Source: Betaproteobacteria bacterium (GTDB taxonomy: Bacteria > Pseudomonadota > Gammaproteobacteria > Burkholderiales > Usitatibacteraceae). Taken from it: DNA of 12,482 bases. Numbering within the stretch: position 1 is the stretch's first letter; every line of letters begins with the position of its first letter. A model generated the notes under the pieces. It did no database searches. It was not told the DNA's origin and saw nothing but the letters and a program-made list of their open reading frames with translations. The DNA lies in the NCBI GenBank assembly GCA_016709665.1, contig JADJMI010000002.1, positions 1-12,482 of the forward strand, in the 5' to 3' direction. The translations under genes were made by a program, and so were the position numbers. Of the stretch, positions 1 to 7,459 are shown piece after piece.

Positions 1-2
1 AA

Positions 3-164
3 GAACTGGAGGTCTCGAAGGGAGTTCATTGTCAAAGAAACGGATGGAGCCGCAACGGCCGGCCGATGGATCCCGTCGGCTCCGGACGCCAGACTGCCGA
101 GTCGGACCCGATTCCCTATCTCACCACGAAAGGCGTCGCGGTCCAGAATCGATCGCCATCCTGA
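3..164 (+). CDS. Possible C-terminal tail of an unidentified upstream gene (partial)
   Basis: One frame is open from the window edge for 53 codons and ends in TGA at 162-164, fifteen bases before the racemase-like gene. Its last part (about residues 30-53) has a mixed composition, including the segment SDPIPYLTTKGVAVQN, that looks more like real protein than the arginine-rich shadow frames. I do not recognise the family and see no diagnostic motif. The first bases of the window are in the error-rich zone, so the frame could change within this stretch. If real, it would be the upstream partner of the racemase-like gene. It could equally be chance open sequence. Confidence 0.3.
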   Translation, partial: ELEVSKGVHCQRNGWSRNGRPMDPVGSGRQTAESDPIPYLTTKGVAVQNRSPS

Positions 165-166
165 CC

Positions 167-171
167 GGAGG
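167..171 (+). promoter_or_regulatory. Ribosome binding site for the racemase-like gene
   Basis: GGAGG lies eight bases before ATG at 180. It is the strongest Shine-Dalgarno match near the 5' end and decides the start of the enolase-superfamily gene, even though that gene loses its frame soon afterwards. Confidence 0.7.
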
Positions 172-179
172 AACCGACC

Positions 180-1273
180 ATGAATGCACCCCGACTCACC
201 TACGACTCGGTCGTCGTCGGCCGTCTCGGGGGTTCCGCTGCGCCGCAAGGTGGTCTCGCGGGTCGGGTTCTTCGACCACTGGCCGATCATCCTGATCGAC
301 CTGCACACCAAGGAAGGGTGGTCGGGCGCAGCTATCTCGAGCCATACCTGGAGAAGTCGGCGCTACATAGTTCCGGCCGTGCAGGATCGTCGAAAGCCGG
401 AAGGCCCTGAGGCGATCGTTCCGTCGCGGATTTGGAGCCGGCCGCAAGTCGCTCAACCTGATCGGCTACGAGGGCGTCGCGATGATCGCCAACGCCGGTA
501 TCGACATGGCCGCGTGGGACGCTCTCGCCAAGGCGGCCGGCATGCCGCTCGCCGTGCTGCTCGGCGGCTCGGTCGGCCCGGTTCCGGCCTACAACAGCAA
601 CGGCCTGTGGCTGACCGACCCGGCCACGCTGGCCGCGGAGGCTGCGGAACTCGTCGCCGAAGGGGGATTCACCGGACTCAAGCTGCGCCTGGGCCGCGAC
701 AAGCTGGCCGACGACCTGGAAGCGCTCCGCCAGGTGCGCGGCGGCGCCGGCGACGACATCAAGCTCATGGTGGATTTCAACCAGGGCCTCACCCTGGGCG
801 ACGCGATCCATCGCTGCCACGCACTCGACCACTGGGGCCTGTATTGGTTCGAGGAGCCGACGACCTACAACAACCTCGAGGGATACGCCCGACTCGCCCG
901 CGATCTCAGGACGCCGCTGCAGCTGGGCGAGAATTTCTACGGCCCGCGCGAACTGTACCGGGCGCTCCAGCTGGGTGCCGGCGATTACGTCATGCCCGAC
1001 ATGATGAGGATCGGCGGCGTGACCGGATGGCTGCGATCCGTCGGCATCGCAGCGGCGGCCGGCGTCGAAGTGTCGACCCACCTGTACCCCGAGGTTTCCG
1101 CCCACTTGATGCGCGTGACGGAAACGGCGCACTGGCTGGAGTGGCAGGATTGGGCGGACCCCATCCTCCGGGAGCCGTTCGTCGTGAAGGACAGCCAGAT
1201 CCGGGTTCCCGAACGACCGGGCATCGGGATCGAGTGGGACGAAGCGGCCGTGAAGCGGTTCGCGATCGGGTGA
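180..1273 (+). CDS. Mandelate racemase/muconate lactonizing-type enolase-superfamily enzyme, 5' third frameshifted
   Basis: Enolase-superfamily enzymes abstract the proton alpha to a carboxylate with Mg2+ help; this one is closest in motif order to mandelate racemase. From 482 the frame is intact: GLKLRLG (catalytic strand), MVDFNQ (metal Asp), WFEEP and LGENF (metal Glu), MPDMMRIGGVTGW (Asp of the His-Asp dyad), STHLYPEVSAHL (catalytic His, then Glu). The spacing and the C-terminal tryptophan-rich segment follow mandelate racemase closely. The N-terminal capping domain is scattered over frames: start ATG 180, then PLRRKVVSRVGFFDHWPIILIDLHT in the +1 frame from about 237, GRSYLEPY back in the first frame near 325, YIVPAVQD in the second near 365, and LNLIGYEGVAMI in the third before 482. 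At least four indels in 300 bases. The second lysine of the usual KxK is Arg. The substrate cannot be named; a sugar-acid dehydratase or another racemase is possible. Confidence 0.85.
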
Positions 1274-1349
1274 GGGAGCCGCCTGGCCGGGTCCATCGCG
1301 GCACGGGAAATCGGTAACATCGGGGCTCGATCCGCCCGGAAGACCGACG

Positions 1350-2112
1350 ATGTCCCTCTACTCGCAGGACAACACCCTCCCCGCCTCCATCATCCTCGCC
1401 GTCGGCATCGCGCTGGGCCTCGCAGGCGGCGGCTGGCTCATCGGCCAGGGCCCTGGGGCGCTTCAAGGGCGATTCCCGCGCCGTCACGGTGAAGGGCCTC
1501 GTCGAACGCGAGGTGAAGAGCGACCAGGCCGTCTGGACGCTCAACCTGCGCCGCGCGAGCGACACGCTGGCCGACGCGCAGCAGAAAATCACCGCCGACC
1601 GCGACGCCGTGCTCGCGTTCCTCAAGAAGCAGGGCTTTGCCGATGCCGAGATCGAGCGCCAGCCCACCAAGACGCTCGACAAGCTGGCCCGCGACTTCAA
1701 CCAGGCCCAGGGCGAACGCTTCCGCTACGTTGTCACCACGTCCGTCGAGGTGACCACGAACAAGGTCGATCTCGTGCGCTCCGCCACGGGCGCCACGGAG
1801 GAACTGCTCAAGGCCGGCGTCATCCTGGACAGCGAGAACCAGACGGGTCGCGCCAACCCGCGCTTCGTGGTCACCAAGTTCAACGACCTGCGGCCCGAGC
1901 TCCTCGCCGCGGCCACGAAGAACGCGCGCTCCATCGCCGAGCAGTTCGCGGCGGATTCGGGCGCGAAGGTGGGCGGCATCCGCTCCGCGAACCAGGGTTC
2001 GATCCAGATCTACGGCACCGACGGCAACGACGAATCGGCGCCCTTCTCCCCCACGAGCACGCCCGCCAAGAAGATCCGCGTGGTGAGCACGTTCGAGTTC
2101 GAGCTGAAATGA
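1350..2112 (+). CDS. SIMPL-domain (DUF541) protein with N-terminal membrane anchor, one frameshift
   Basis: The ATG at 1350 follows a GGAAGA element. Residues about 10-33 form one hydrophobic helix (SIILAVGIALGLAGGGWLI), a signal anchor or uncleaved signal peptide placing the rest in the periplasm. The frame then shifts at about 1450-1459: the text continues as LGRFKGDSRAVTVKGLVEREVKSD in the next frame, and removing one C from GGGCCCTGGGG restores it. The remaining ~210 residues match the SIMPL/DUF541 pattern: a TVKG opening strand, repeated beta-alpha units, and a closing strand VVSTFEFELK. Proteins of this family are periplasmic or outer-membrane associated and have been linked to stress resistance; no enzyme activity is established. 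The stop overlaps the start of the next gene by four bases (ATGA), so the two are probably co-translated. Confidence 0.85.
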
Positions 2113-3225
2113 ACCTCGCGAGCCTGGAGACGCCGCGCCTCGTGCTGGACGCGGCGAAGATGGACGCCAACGTCGCGCGACTGAAGTCCCGCATGGCGGC
2201 GCTCGGCGTGGGCCTGCGCCCGCACGTGAAGACCTGCAAGTCCATCGAGGCGGCGCGCGGCCTCATGGATTCGCCCGCCGGCCCCATCACCGTCTCCACG
2301 CTCAAGGAGGCGGAGCAGTTCTTCGCCCACGGCGTCACGGACATCTTCTACGCGGTGGGCATCGCGCCGGGCAAGCTCGACCATGTCGTCGCGCTTGAGG
2401 AGCAAGGGCTGCGACCTGAAGGTGGTCGTGGACAGCGTCGAGGCGGCCGAGGCCGTGGCCGCGAAGGGCGCGGGCATCCCCACCCTCATTGAGATCGACT
2501 GCGACGGCCACCGCGCCGGCGTGAAGCCGGGCGCGCCGGTTCTCGTCGACATCGCGCGGGCGCTCGCCCGCGGGGCCGAACCGCGCGGCGTGATGACGCA
2601 TGCGGGCGACTCCTACAACTGCCGCGGCCTGGATGCGATCCGCGCCATGGCCGAGCAGGAGCGCCGCGCGGTCGTGGAAAGCGCCGCCGTGCTGCGGTCC
2701 GCCGGCTTCGCGGCCCCGGTGGTGAGCGTCGGCTCCACGCCCACCGCGATGTTCGCGCAGAACCTCGAAGGCGTCACGGAAGTTCGCGCCGGCGTCTTCG
2801 TCTTCATGGACCTTGTGATGGCGGGCCTGGGCGTTTGCGCCGTGGACGACATCGCGCTGTCGGTCCTCGCCACCGTGATCGGCCACCAGAAGGAGAAGGG
2901 CTGGATCATCACCGACGGCGGCTGGATGGCGATGTCGCGCGACCGCGGCACCGCGAAGCAGTCCGTCGACCAGGGCTACGGCCTCGTGTGCGACGAGAGC
3001 GGCCGGCCGCTGGACGACCTGATCGTGTCCGACGCCAACCAGGAGCACGGCATCGTCTCGCGCCGCGGCGGCGGGCCGGTCGATTTCGCGAAGTATCCCG
3101 TCGGCACGCGCCTGCGCATCCTGCCCAATCACGCCTGCGCCACGGGCGCCCAGTTCGACGCCTACCAGGTCGTGCGGGGCGACACCGACATCCTCGAACA
3201 ATGGCCGCGCTTCAGCGGCTGGTAG
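2109..3225 (+). CDS. DSD1-family PLP-dependent enzyme (D-serine / 3-hydroxy-D-aspartate dehydratase or D-threonine aldolase type), one frameshift
   Basis: Fold-type III (alanine racemase N-terminal) PLP enzyme. Opening LASLETPRLVLDAAKMDANV is typical, and RPHVKTCK holds the Schiff-base lysine, Lys41. The C-terminal segment PNHACATGA has the His-x-Cys zinc pair known from eukaryotic Dsd1 D-serine dehydratase and related D-threonine aldolases and 3-hydroxyaspartate dehydratases. The frame changes once at about 2393-2397: dropping one T from GCGCTTGAGG joins HVVAL to RSKGCDLKVVVDS, giving about 371 residues, normal for the family. The reaction would be loss of water and ammonia from a beta-hydroxy D-amino acid through an enamine intermediate, or retro-aldol cleavage. 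The sequence alone does not separate dehydratase from aldolase. It starts inside the stop of the SIMPL gene and is followed after 16 bases by ridA, which fits an enamine-producing activity. Confidence 0.9.
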
Positions 3226-3231
3226 TCCTCC

Positions 3232-3235
3232 GGAG
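3232..3235 (+). promoter_or_regulatory. Ribosome binding site of the first ridA-like gene
   Basis: GGAG six bases before ATG 3242, in the 16-base gap after the DSD1-like gene. It supports the chosen start. Confidence 0.6.
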
Positions 3236-3241
3236 AAACCC

Positions 3242-3626
3242 ATGAGCGCCATCCGCACCGTCAACGCCGAGGGCATCGCCCCGCCGGCCGGCCACTATTC
3301 CCACGCCACCCTCCACAACGGCGTCGCCTACGTCGCGGGCCTGCTGCCGCACGTGCCGGGGCAAGCCGCGCAAGCCCGGCACCATCGAGGAGCAGGTGCG
3401 GCAGGTGCTCGCCAACCTCGATACCGTGTTGAAGTCCGTCGGCTCCGATCGCTCCCGCGTGCTGCGCGTGACGGCGTTCGTCTCCGACGTGTCGCACTGG
3501 CCCACGGTGAACCGCGTGTGGGCCGAGTTCTTCGGCGACCACAAGCCGGCCCGATGCGTCGTCCCCGTGAACGAGCTGCACTACGGGTACGCCATCGAGA
3601 TCGAGACCACGGCCGCCTGCGACTGA
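3242..3626 (+). CDS. RidA family (YjgF/YER057c/UK114) protein, first copy, one frameshift
   Basis: RidA-family proteins are small trimeric deaminases that hydrolyse enamine/imine intermediates such as 2-aminoacrylate released by PLP enzymes. The start reads MSAIRTVNAEGIAPPAGHYS and AYVAGLLPHVPG; the frame moves at about 3356-3360, where one G too many in CCGGGG separates it from GKPRKPGTIEEQVRQVLANL. Downstream are the family hallmarks: LANLDTVLKSVGSDRSRVLRVTAF, the PAR arginine (KPARCVV) that binds the substrate carboxylate in RidA, and the closing IEIET strand with its glutamate. Length (~127 residues) is normal. It sits 16 bases after the DSD1-like dehydratase and four bases before the M20 gene, so it is probably translated as part of that operon and acts on the dehydratase product. 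The Rid subgroup cannot be assigned with certainty. Confidence 0.92.
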
Positions 3627-3630
3627 CGCC

Positions 3631-4986
3631 ATGGACCACCCGATCGACGCCCTCGTCGCGAAGCGCGCCGACTCGCTCGTGGCCACGCTGCTCGACTCCG
3701 TCCGCATTCCCTCCGTGAGCCTCACCGGCGAGGGCATCGCCGAGGCGGTCGCGTTCCTGCGCGCGAAGCTGCTCGCCTGGGGCTTCGACGTGGAGGTGCA
3801 CGAGACGGCGAGCCAGCCCATCGTCTACGCCGAGATCGGCCCGAAGGACGCCGCGTTCACCTGGCTCACCTACGGCCACTACGACGTATACCCCGCCGAC
3901 GCGAAGCTGGAGGGCTGGAAGACGAGCCCGTTCGAGCCCGTCATCGAAGGCGACCGCATCTGGGGTCGCGGTGCGGGCGACAACAAGGGGCAGCACCTCG
4001 CGATCCTTCACGCCATCGCCCTCTACCGGGAGATGCACGGCGAGCTTCCGATCCGCATCAAGGTGATCCTCGAGGGCGACGAGGAGACGGGCAGCCGGCC
4101 GCTCCCGGAGTTCGTCGAGAAGCACCGGAGCCGGCTCGCGGCCGACCTCGTGGTGTACTCCGACGGCCCGATGTATCCCAACGACCAGCCGGCGCTGCTC
4201 ATGGGCGTGCGCGGCAACCTGGGCGTCGAGTTCCACGCCACGGGCGCGAAGCGCAACCTCCACTCCGGCGCCTATGGCGGCGTGGCGCCCAATCCCACGC
4301 TCGAGCTCATCCACCTGCTCGCGGAAATGGTGGACCGCGACGGGAAGATGCTCGTTCCGGGCGCGGGCTACGCGGAAGTGACCATCACGCCGTCGGAAGC
4401 CGAGGCGGTGAAGCGCATCCCGCTGGATCTCGCGGGCGTGGAGGCAAGCATCGGCGTGAAGCCCACGGTGACGGACCCCGCCACCTTCCACGAGCGCCTG
4501 ATGCTGCGGCCCGCCTTCAATGTCTCGGGCTTCGCTTCCGGCTACACGGGCAGCGGGCAGAAGACGATCATCTTCAAGGAAGCGCTCGCCAAGGCGGACA
4601 TCCGCCTCGTGGGCGGGCAGGATCCGGCGGCCGTGTTCGCGGCCATCCGGAAGTTCGCGGCGGACCGCGGCTACGCGGGCATCGAGATCCGGGAACTCAA
4701 GGGCACGCCGCCTTCGCGTACCTCGCTCGACAACCCGTACGTGCCGATGGTGAAGCAGGCGGTCGCCGACGGCTTCGGCCGCGAACCGCTGGTGGTGCCC
4801 TCCCTCGGCGGCACGACGCCCGACTTCGTCTTCACGAAGCTGCTGGGGCTTCCCTCGATCGTGGTGCCGCTCGCCCCCTACGATGAAAACAACCACGCGC
4901 CCAACGAATCCACGAAGGTCTCGCTCTACCTCGCCGGCATCCGTTCGGGCATGCGCCTCATCGAGGCGATGGGCAAGCGTGCGTAG
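3631..4986 (+). CDS. M20-family zinc metallopeptidase (dipeptidase-like), intact
   Basis: Di-zinc M20 peptidase of 451 residues, uninterrupted. Metal and catalytic residues visible in order: His83 and catalytic Asp85 in YGHYDVYPAD, bridging Asp117 in GRGAGDNKG, catalytic Glu151 and metal Glu152 in LEGDEETGS, Asp178 in VVYSDGP, and His422 in ENNHAPNES near the C terminus. The lid/dimerisation domain lies between about residues 190 and 300 and contains His211 (RNLHSG), which in this family reaches across the dimer. The HYDVYP form and the total length resemble the M20 dipeptidase/carnosinase-like group; no signal peptide, so cytoplasmic. It starts four bases after the ridA-like stop, and its last codons overlap the next gene. 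In this setting it may split dipeptides to feed the amino-acid enzymes next to it; substrate, including whether D-residues are accepted, is not shown. Confidence 0.95.
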   Translation: MDHPIDALVAKRADSLVATLLDSVRIPSVSLTGEGIAEAVAFLRAKLLAWGFDVEVHETASQPIVYAEIGPKDAAFTWLTYGHYDVYPADAKLEGWKTSPFEPVIEGDRIWGRGAGDNKGQHLAILHAIALYREMHGELPIRIKVILEGDEETGSRPLPEFVEKHRSRLAADLVVYSDGPMYPNDQPALLMGVRGNLGVEFHATGAKRNLHSGAYGGVAPNPTLELIHLLAEMVDRDGKMLVPGAGYAEVTITPSEAEAVKRIPLDLAGVEASIGVKPTVTDPATFHERLMLRPAFNVSGFASGYTGSGQKTIIFKEALAKADIRLVGGQDPAAVFAAIRKFAADRGYAGIEIRELKGTPPSRTSLDNPYVPMVKQAVADGFGREPLVVPSLGGTTPDFVFTKLLGLPSIVVPLAPYDENNHAPNESTKVSLYLAGIRSGMRLIEAMGKRA

Positions 4987-5506
4987 CGCCGCCCTCCTCC
5001 TGCTGCTGGCCGCGCCACTCGCCCAGGCCAAGGCGCCCGCCGAATCGTTCTGCACCCCGCAGGAGGACGTGATCTTCGCCTGCCGAACGGGCGCGAAGCT
5101 CGTCTCGATCTGCGCGTCGAAGGACGCTTCGCCGACGAAAGGCAGCGTCCAGTACCGGTTCGGCAAGCCCGATCCGAAGGCGCCGCTCGAGCTCAAGCTG
5201 CCCGAGACGCCGACCCTGCCCCCCAAGGCGGCCACGGGAACGAACGTGCCCTTCGCCGGCGGGGGCGGCACCTGGATGCGCTTCCGCAAGCGCGAGTACG
5301 CCTACGTCGCCTACTCGGGCATCGGCAAATGGGGCCCGAAAGGCGAGACGGCCACCAAGGCCGGCATCGTGGTGGAGCGCGGCGGCAAGGCGATCGCCAA
5401 CCTGAGCTGCAAGGGCAGCGATGCCGAGGGCGAAATGGGCCCGGTGTGGTTCGAGAAGGCCGGCATCCAGGCCGGCCCGAACGAGGACTTCGACTTCCCC
5501 GACTGA
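4979..5506 (+). CDS. Conserved-looking secreted protein of unknown function with four cysteines
   Basis: GTG at 4979 overlaps the M20 stop by eight bases and gives a 175-residue product beginning MRSAALLLLLAAPLAQAKA, a clear Sec signal peptide with an AQA-type cleavage site near residue 17. An earlier in-frame start would lie deep inside the M20 gene and spoil the signal peptide. The mature part has four cysteines (SFC, FAC, SIC near the N terminus and LSC near the C terminus), suggesting two disulphides in the periplasm, plus SVQYRFGK, a glycine stretch (FAGGGGTWMRF) and an acidic C-terminal end (EDFDFPD). I do not recognise a named family, though the pattern of a C-x(n)-C start followed by a YRFGK strand recalls small exported proteobacterial proteins of unknown role. 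It is last in the plus-strand operon, facing the convergent DUF3592-like gene 17 bases away. Confidence 0.8.
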   Translation: MRSAALLLLLAAPLAQAKAPAESFCTPQEDVIFACRTGAKLVSICASKDASPTKGSVQYRFGKPDPKAPLELKLPETPTLPPKAATGTNVPFAGGGGTWMRFRKREYAYVAYSGIGKWGPKGETATKAGIVVERGGKAIANLSCKGSDAEGEMGPVWFEKAGIQAGPNEDFDFPD

Positions 5507-5523
5507 ATCCGGCGCCCGCCCGG

Positions 5524-5892
5524 CTAGCGCTTCTTCTCGCGCGCCGCCCTCGCCTCGTCGACGAGCCACTTGGGAGCGCTCACCGCCGGATTCGCGCGCG
5601 AGTAGACGATGTCGATGGGGTCTCCCGCGGCGAACTGGTCGAAGCGGTTTTCCGTGACCTGCGAGCGGAAGCGGTGCTCGCGGCCCCGCTCGTCCTTGTA
5701 CGCGTAGCGCAGGTGCTTGCCCTTGCGCGTGCCGCCGCCGCCCCCGAACACGAGCTTTTCCTCGACGACGCCGGTCGTCGCGACGCCGTCCTGCACCAGG
5801 CGGCCGAACTCGCGGGCGCGGCGCACGACGACGATCGCGGCCACCGCGACGAAGAGCACGAGGCTGCCGAGGATGAAGAGGGCGATCTGCAT
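5524..5892 (-). CDS. DUF3592-like small membrane protein
   Basis: Intact 122-residue product. Residues about 4-24 are one membrane helix (ALFILGSLVLFVAVAAIVVVR); the rest is a soluble beta-rich domain containing GVVEEKLVFGGGGG, YAYKDERGREHRF and GDPIDIVYSRANPAVSAP. The last element, a 'G-x-x-I/V-x-I/V-x-Y-x-x-x-x-P' strand, is the signature of DUF3592 and related small membrane proteins, whose function is unknown. A strong GAGGAAGGA element (plus-strand 5899-5907) precedes the ATG and overlaps the stop of the diguanylate cyclase, 13 bases upstream, so this is probably the last gene of the minus-strand operon. Family assignment rests on this strand pattern only. Confidence 0.72.
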   Translation of the reverse strand: MQIALFILGSLVLFVAVAAIVVVRRAREFGRLVQDGVATTGVVEEKLVFGGGGGTRKGKHLRYAYKDERGREHRFRSQVTENRFDQFAAGDPIDIVYSRANPAVSAPKWLVDEARAAREKKR

Positions 5893-5905
5893 GGCGGGTC
5901 CTTCC

Positions 5906-7068
5906 TCAGGCGGCCGCGGCGCTCACGACGCGATTGCGCCCCGCGTGCTTGGCCTCGTAGAGGCGGCGATCGGCCACCGAGAACAGGGCGTCCCAGGTTT
6001 CGCCGTCCTGGGGAACCTCGCGACGCCGCCGCTCACCGTCACCGCGAGCGCGTGCCCCTCGTGCAGGAGCGACGTCGCTTCGATCGCGTGACGCAGCCGG
6101 TCCGCGGCCAGGTGCGCGCCGCCGGGCAGCGGGTCGGCCATGAGCACGACGAATTCCTCGCCGCCGATGCGGCCCAGCACGTCCCCGCCCCGCTTGCCCG
6201 CCGCGAGGACGCGCCCGACGTGGGCGAGAAGCGCATCGCCGACCAGATGGCCGTGCGTGTCGTTCGTGCCCTTGAAGTGATCGAGGTCGAAGACGGCCAG
6301 GGCGAGGCCGCCGCCCTTGCGCTTCATGCGCGCCACCTCGTCCGCGAAGCGATCCACGATGGCGCGCCGGTTGGCGAGGCCGGTCAGCGAATCGGTGAAG
6401 GCCATGCGCAGCATCCCGGCGCGCGTGATGCTCACCTCCATCCAGAAGACGCCGAAGGCGGCGGCGACGCCGACGAGGATCTGCGCGATGGCGAAGACCG
6501 CGACGACGATGTCGAGCCGCTGCCGGTCGATGGGCTCGGCGAAGAGCGCCGGCATCGAGGCGACGCGCGCCCACCAGATGACCACGGCGGCGAGCAACAC
6601 CCCGCCTACCACCCGCGCGGCGCGCCCCGCGTCCTCGTGCGGGGCCCGCAGGAGCGCGAGACCGGCGTGAATGAACAGCACCGTGCCCACGATCGTGGGC
6701 ACGACGACGTTGAACCCGTGGTTCGGCGGCGAGATCGCGAAGTTGCCGTAAGCGAGCGCGGCCGACGCGATCGCGAGCCCGACCAGCGCGGAGCTCCGGT
6801 CGAGGCCGCGCTTCGTGTAATGCAGGGCGCCCAGCGCCGTCACGATCGACGAGCCCGAGATGAGGATGTTGCCGACGAAGAGCGCGACGGGCTTGGTCGG
6901 CACGCCCGCGAGGCTCAGGGCGATGCCCGAGGCGTAGACCAGCAGCCCCCAGCCCCACAGCCGGATGCCGCGGCCGTCCGCCTCGCCCCGAGCCGCGCCC
7001 AGGCACAGCAGCCCGAGCGCCACGTGGACGCTCAGGAGGGCGATCGTGAGGAACTCGGCGCGCGGCAC
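5906..7068 (-). CDS. Membrane diguanylate cyclase (seven-helix sensor region plus GGDEF), one frameshift
   Basis: Makes cyclic di-GMP from two GTP. The GTG start at 7068 gives about seven hydrophobic segments over residues 5-210 (for example FLTIALLSVHVALGLLCLG and LDIVVAVFAIAQILVGVAAA), an integral-membrane sensor region without a recognisable periplasmic domain. The GGDEF domain follows: DSLTGLANRR at 226-235, metal Asp261 in FDLDHFK, Asn269 and the active-site GGEEF at 302-306. RGGD at 293-296 lies at the correct distance for the inhibitory I-site (as in PleD), so product feedback is expected. The frame shifts at about 6010-6013 in a short G run: VARFP must be followed by QDGETWDALFSVADRRLYEAK, which is in the neighbouring frame and ends at 5906. 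With one base restored the protein is complete. It begins nine bases after the second ridA-like gene and is probably co-transcribed with it. Input signal unknown. Confidence 0.95.
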
Positions 7069-7077
7069 GGCGGGCCC

Positions 7078-7423
7078 CTACTGCGCGGCGACGACAGGAT
7101 CTCGATCCGGTAGGACGGGTTCGCGAGCTTCGCCTCGACGGTGGCGCGCGCCGGCGCGTGGCCCGGGACGACCCAGCGCTCCCACACCGTGTTCATGGCG
7201 GCGAAGTCGGCCATGTCCGGCAGGAAGATCTGCGCGGTGAGGATCTTCGTCTTGTCGCTGCCCACCTCGCCCAGCAGGCGGTCGATGGAGGCGAGCACGT
7301 CCTGCGTCTGGCCGATGATGTCGAGGGTCATGTCGGGGCGACCTGCCCGGCGAGGTAAACCGTGCCGTTGTGCACGACCATCTCGGAAAGGCGCTTGCCC
7401 ACGTGGTGGCGGTTGAGGCTCAT
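7078..7423 (-). CDS. RidA family protein, second copy (YoaB-like), two frameshifts
   Basis: The ATG at 7423 has GGAG eight bases upstream (plus-strand 7432-7435). The N-terminal piece reads MSLNRHHVGKRLSEMVVHNG and TVYLAGQVA, then breaks at about 7337-7342; the main frame continues as DMTLDIIGQTQDVLASIDRL, LPDMADFAAMNTVWERWV and PGHAPARATVEAKL. A second break near 7096-7100 separates YRIEI from VVAAQ and the TAG at 7078. Content and order (WSE/LSE start, MADFAAMN, PARATVEA with the conserved arginine, IEI-VVAA end) resemble E. coli YoaB-type members more than the first RidA of this window. It lies directly after the threonine dehydratase gene (36-base gap), which releases the enamine/imine that RidA proteins remove, so a detoxifying or turnover role for that enzyme is likely. 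Length about 115 residues is normal. Confidence 0.9.
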
Positions 7424-7459
7424 GGAAAATGCTCCGTGTCAGGGGTTGCGAAAAGCGGG

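Noticed and set aside
332..1132. A 266-codon minus-strand frame over the racemase-like gene
   Set aside because: Shadow of the enolase-superfamily barrel, which shows all its metal ligands on the plus strand.
1274..1349. Small gene, terminator or riboswitch between the racemase-like and SIMPL genes
   Set aside because: No hairpin with T-tract, no convincing ORF and no known aptamer pattern seen in this 76-base gap.
3328..5289. A 653-codon open frame on the minus strand
   Set aside because: It lies antisense to the M20 gene, whose catalytic residues are all present in frame, and its translation is rich in Arg, Gly, Val and His in the manner of a GC-rich shadow frame. No motif recognised.
5507..5523. 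Intrinsic terminator between the convergent operons
   Set aside because: The 17-base gap has only short GC matches, no stable stem and no T-tract on either strand.
5329..7113. A 594-codon open frame on the plus strand
   Set aside because: Antisense to the DUF3592-like and diguanylate cyclase genes; its Arg/Asp/His-rich composition is the mirror of real minus-strand coding.
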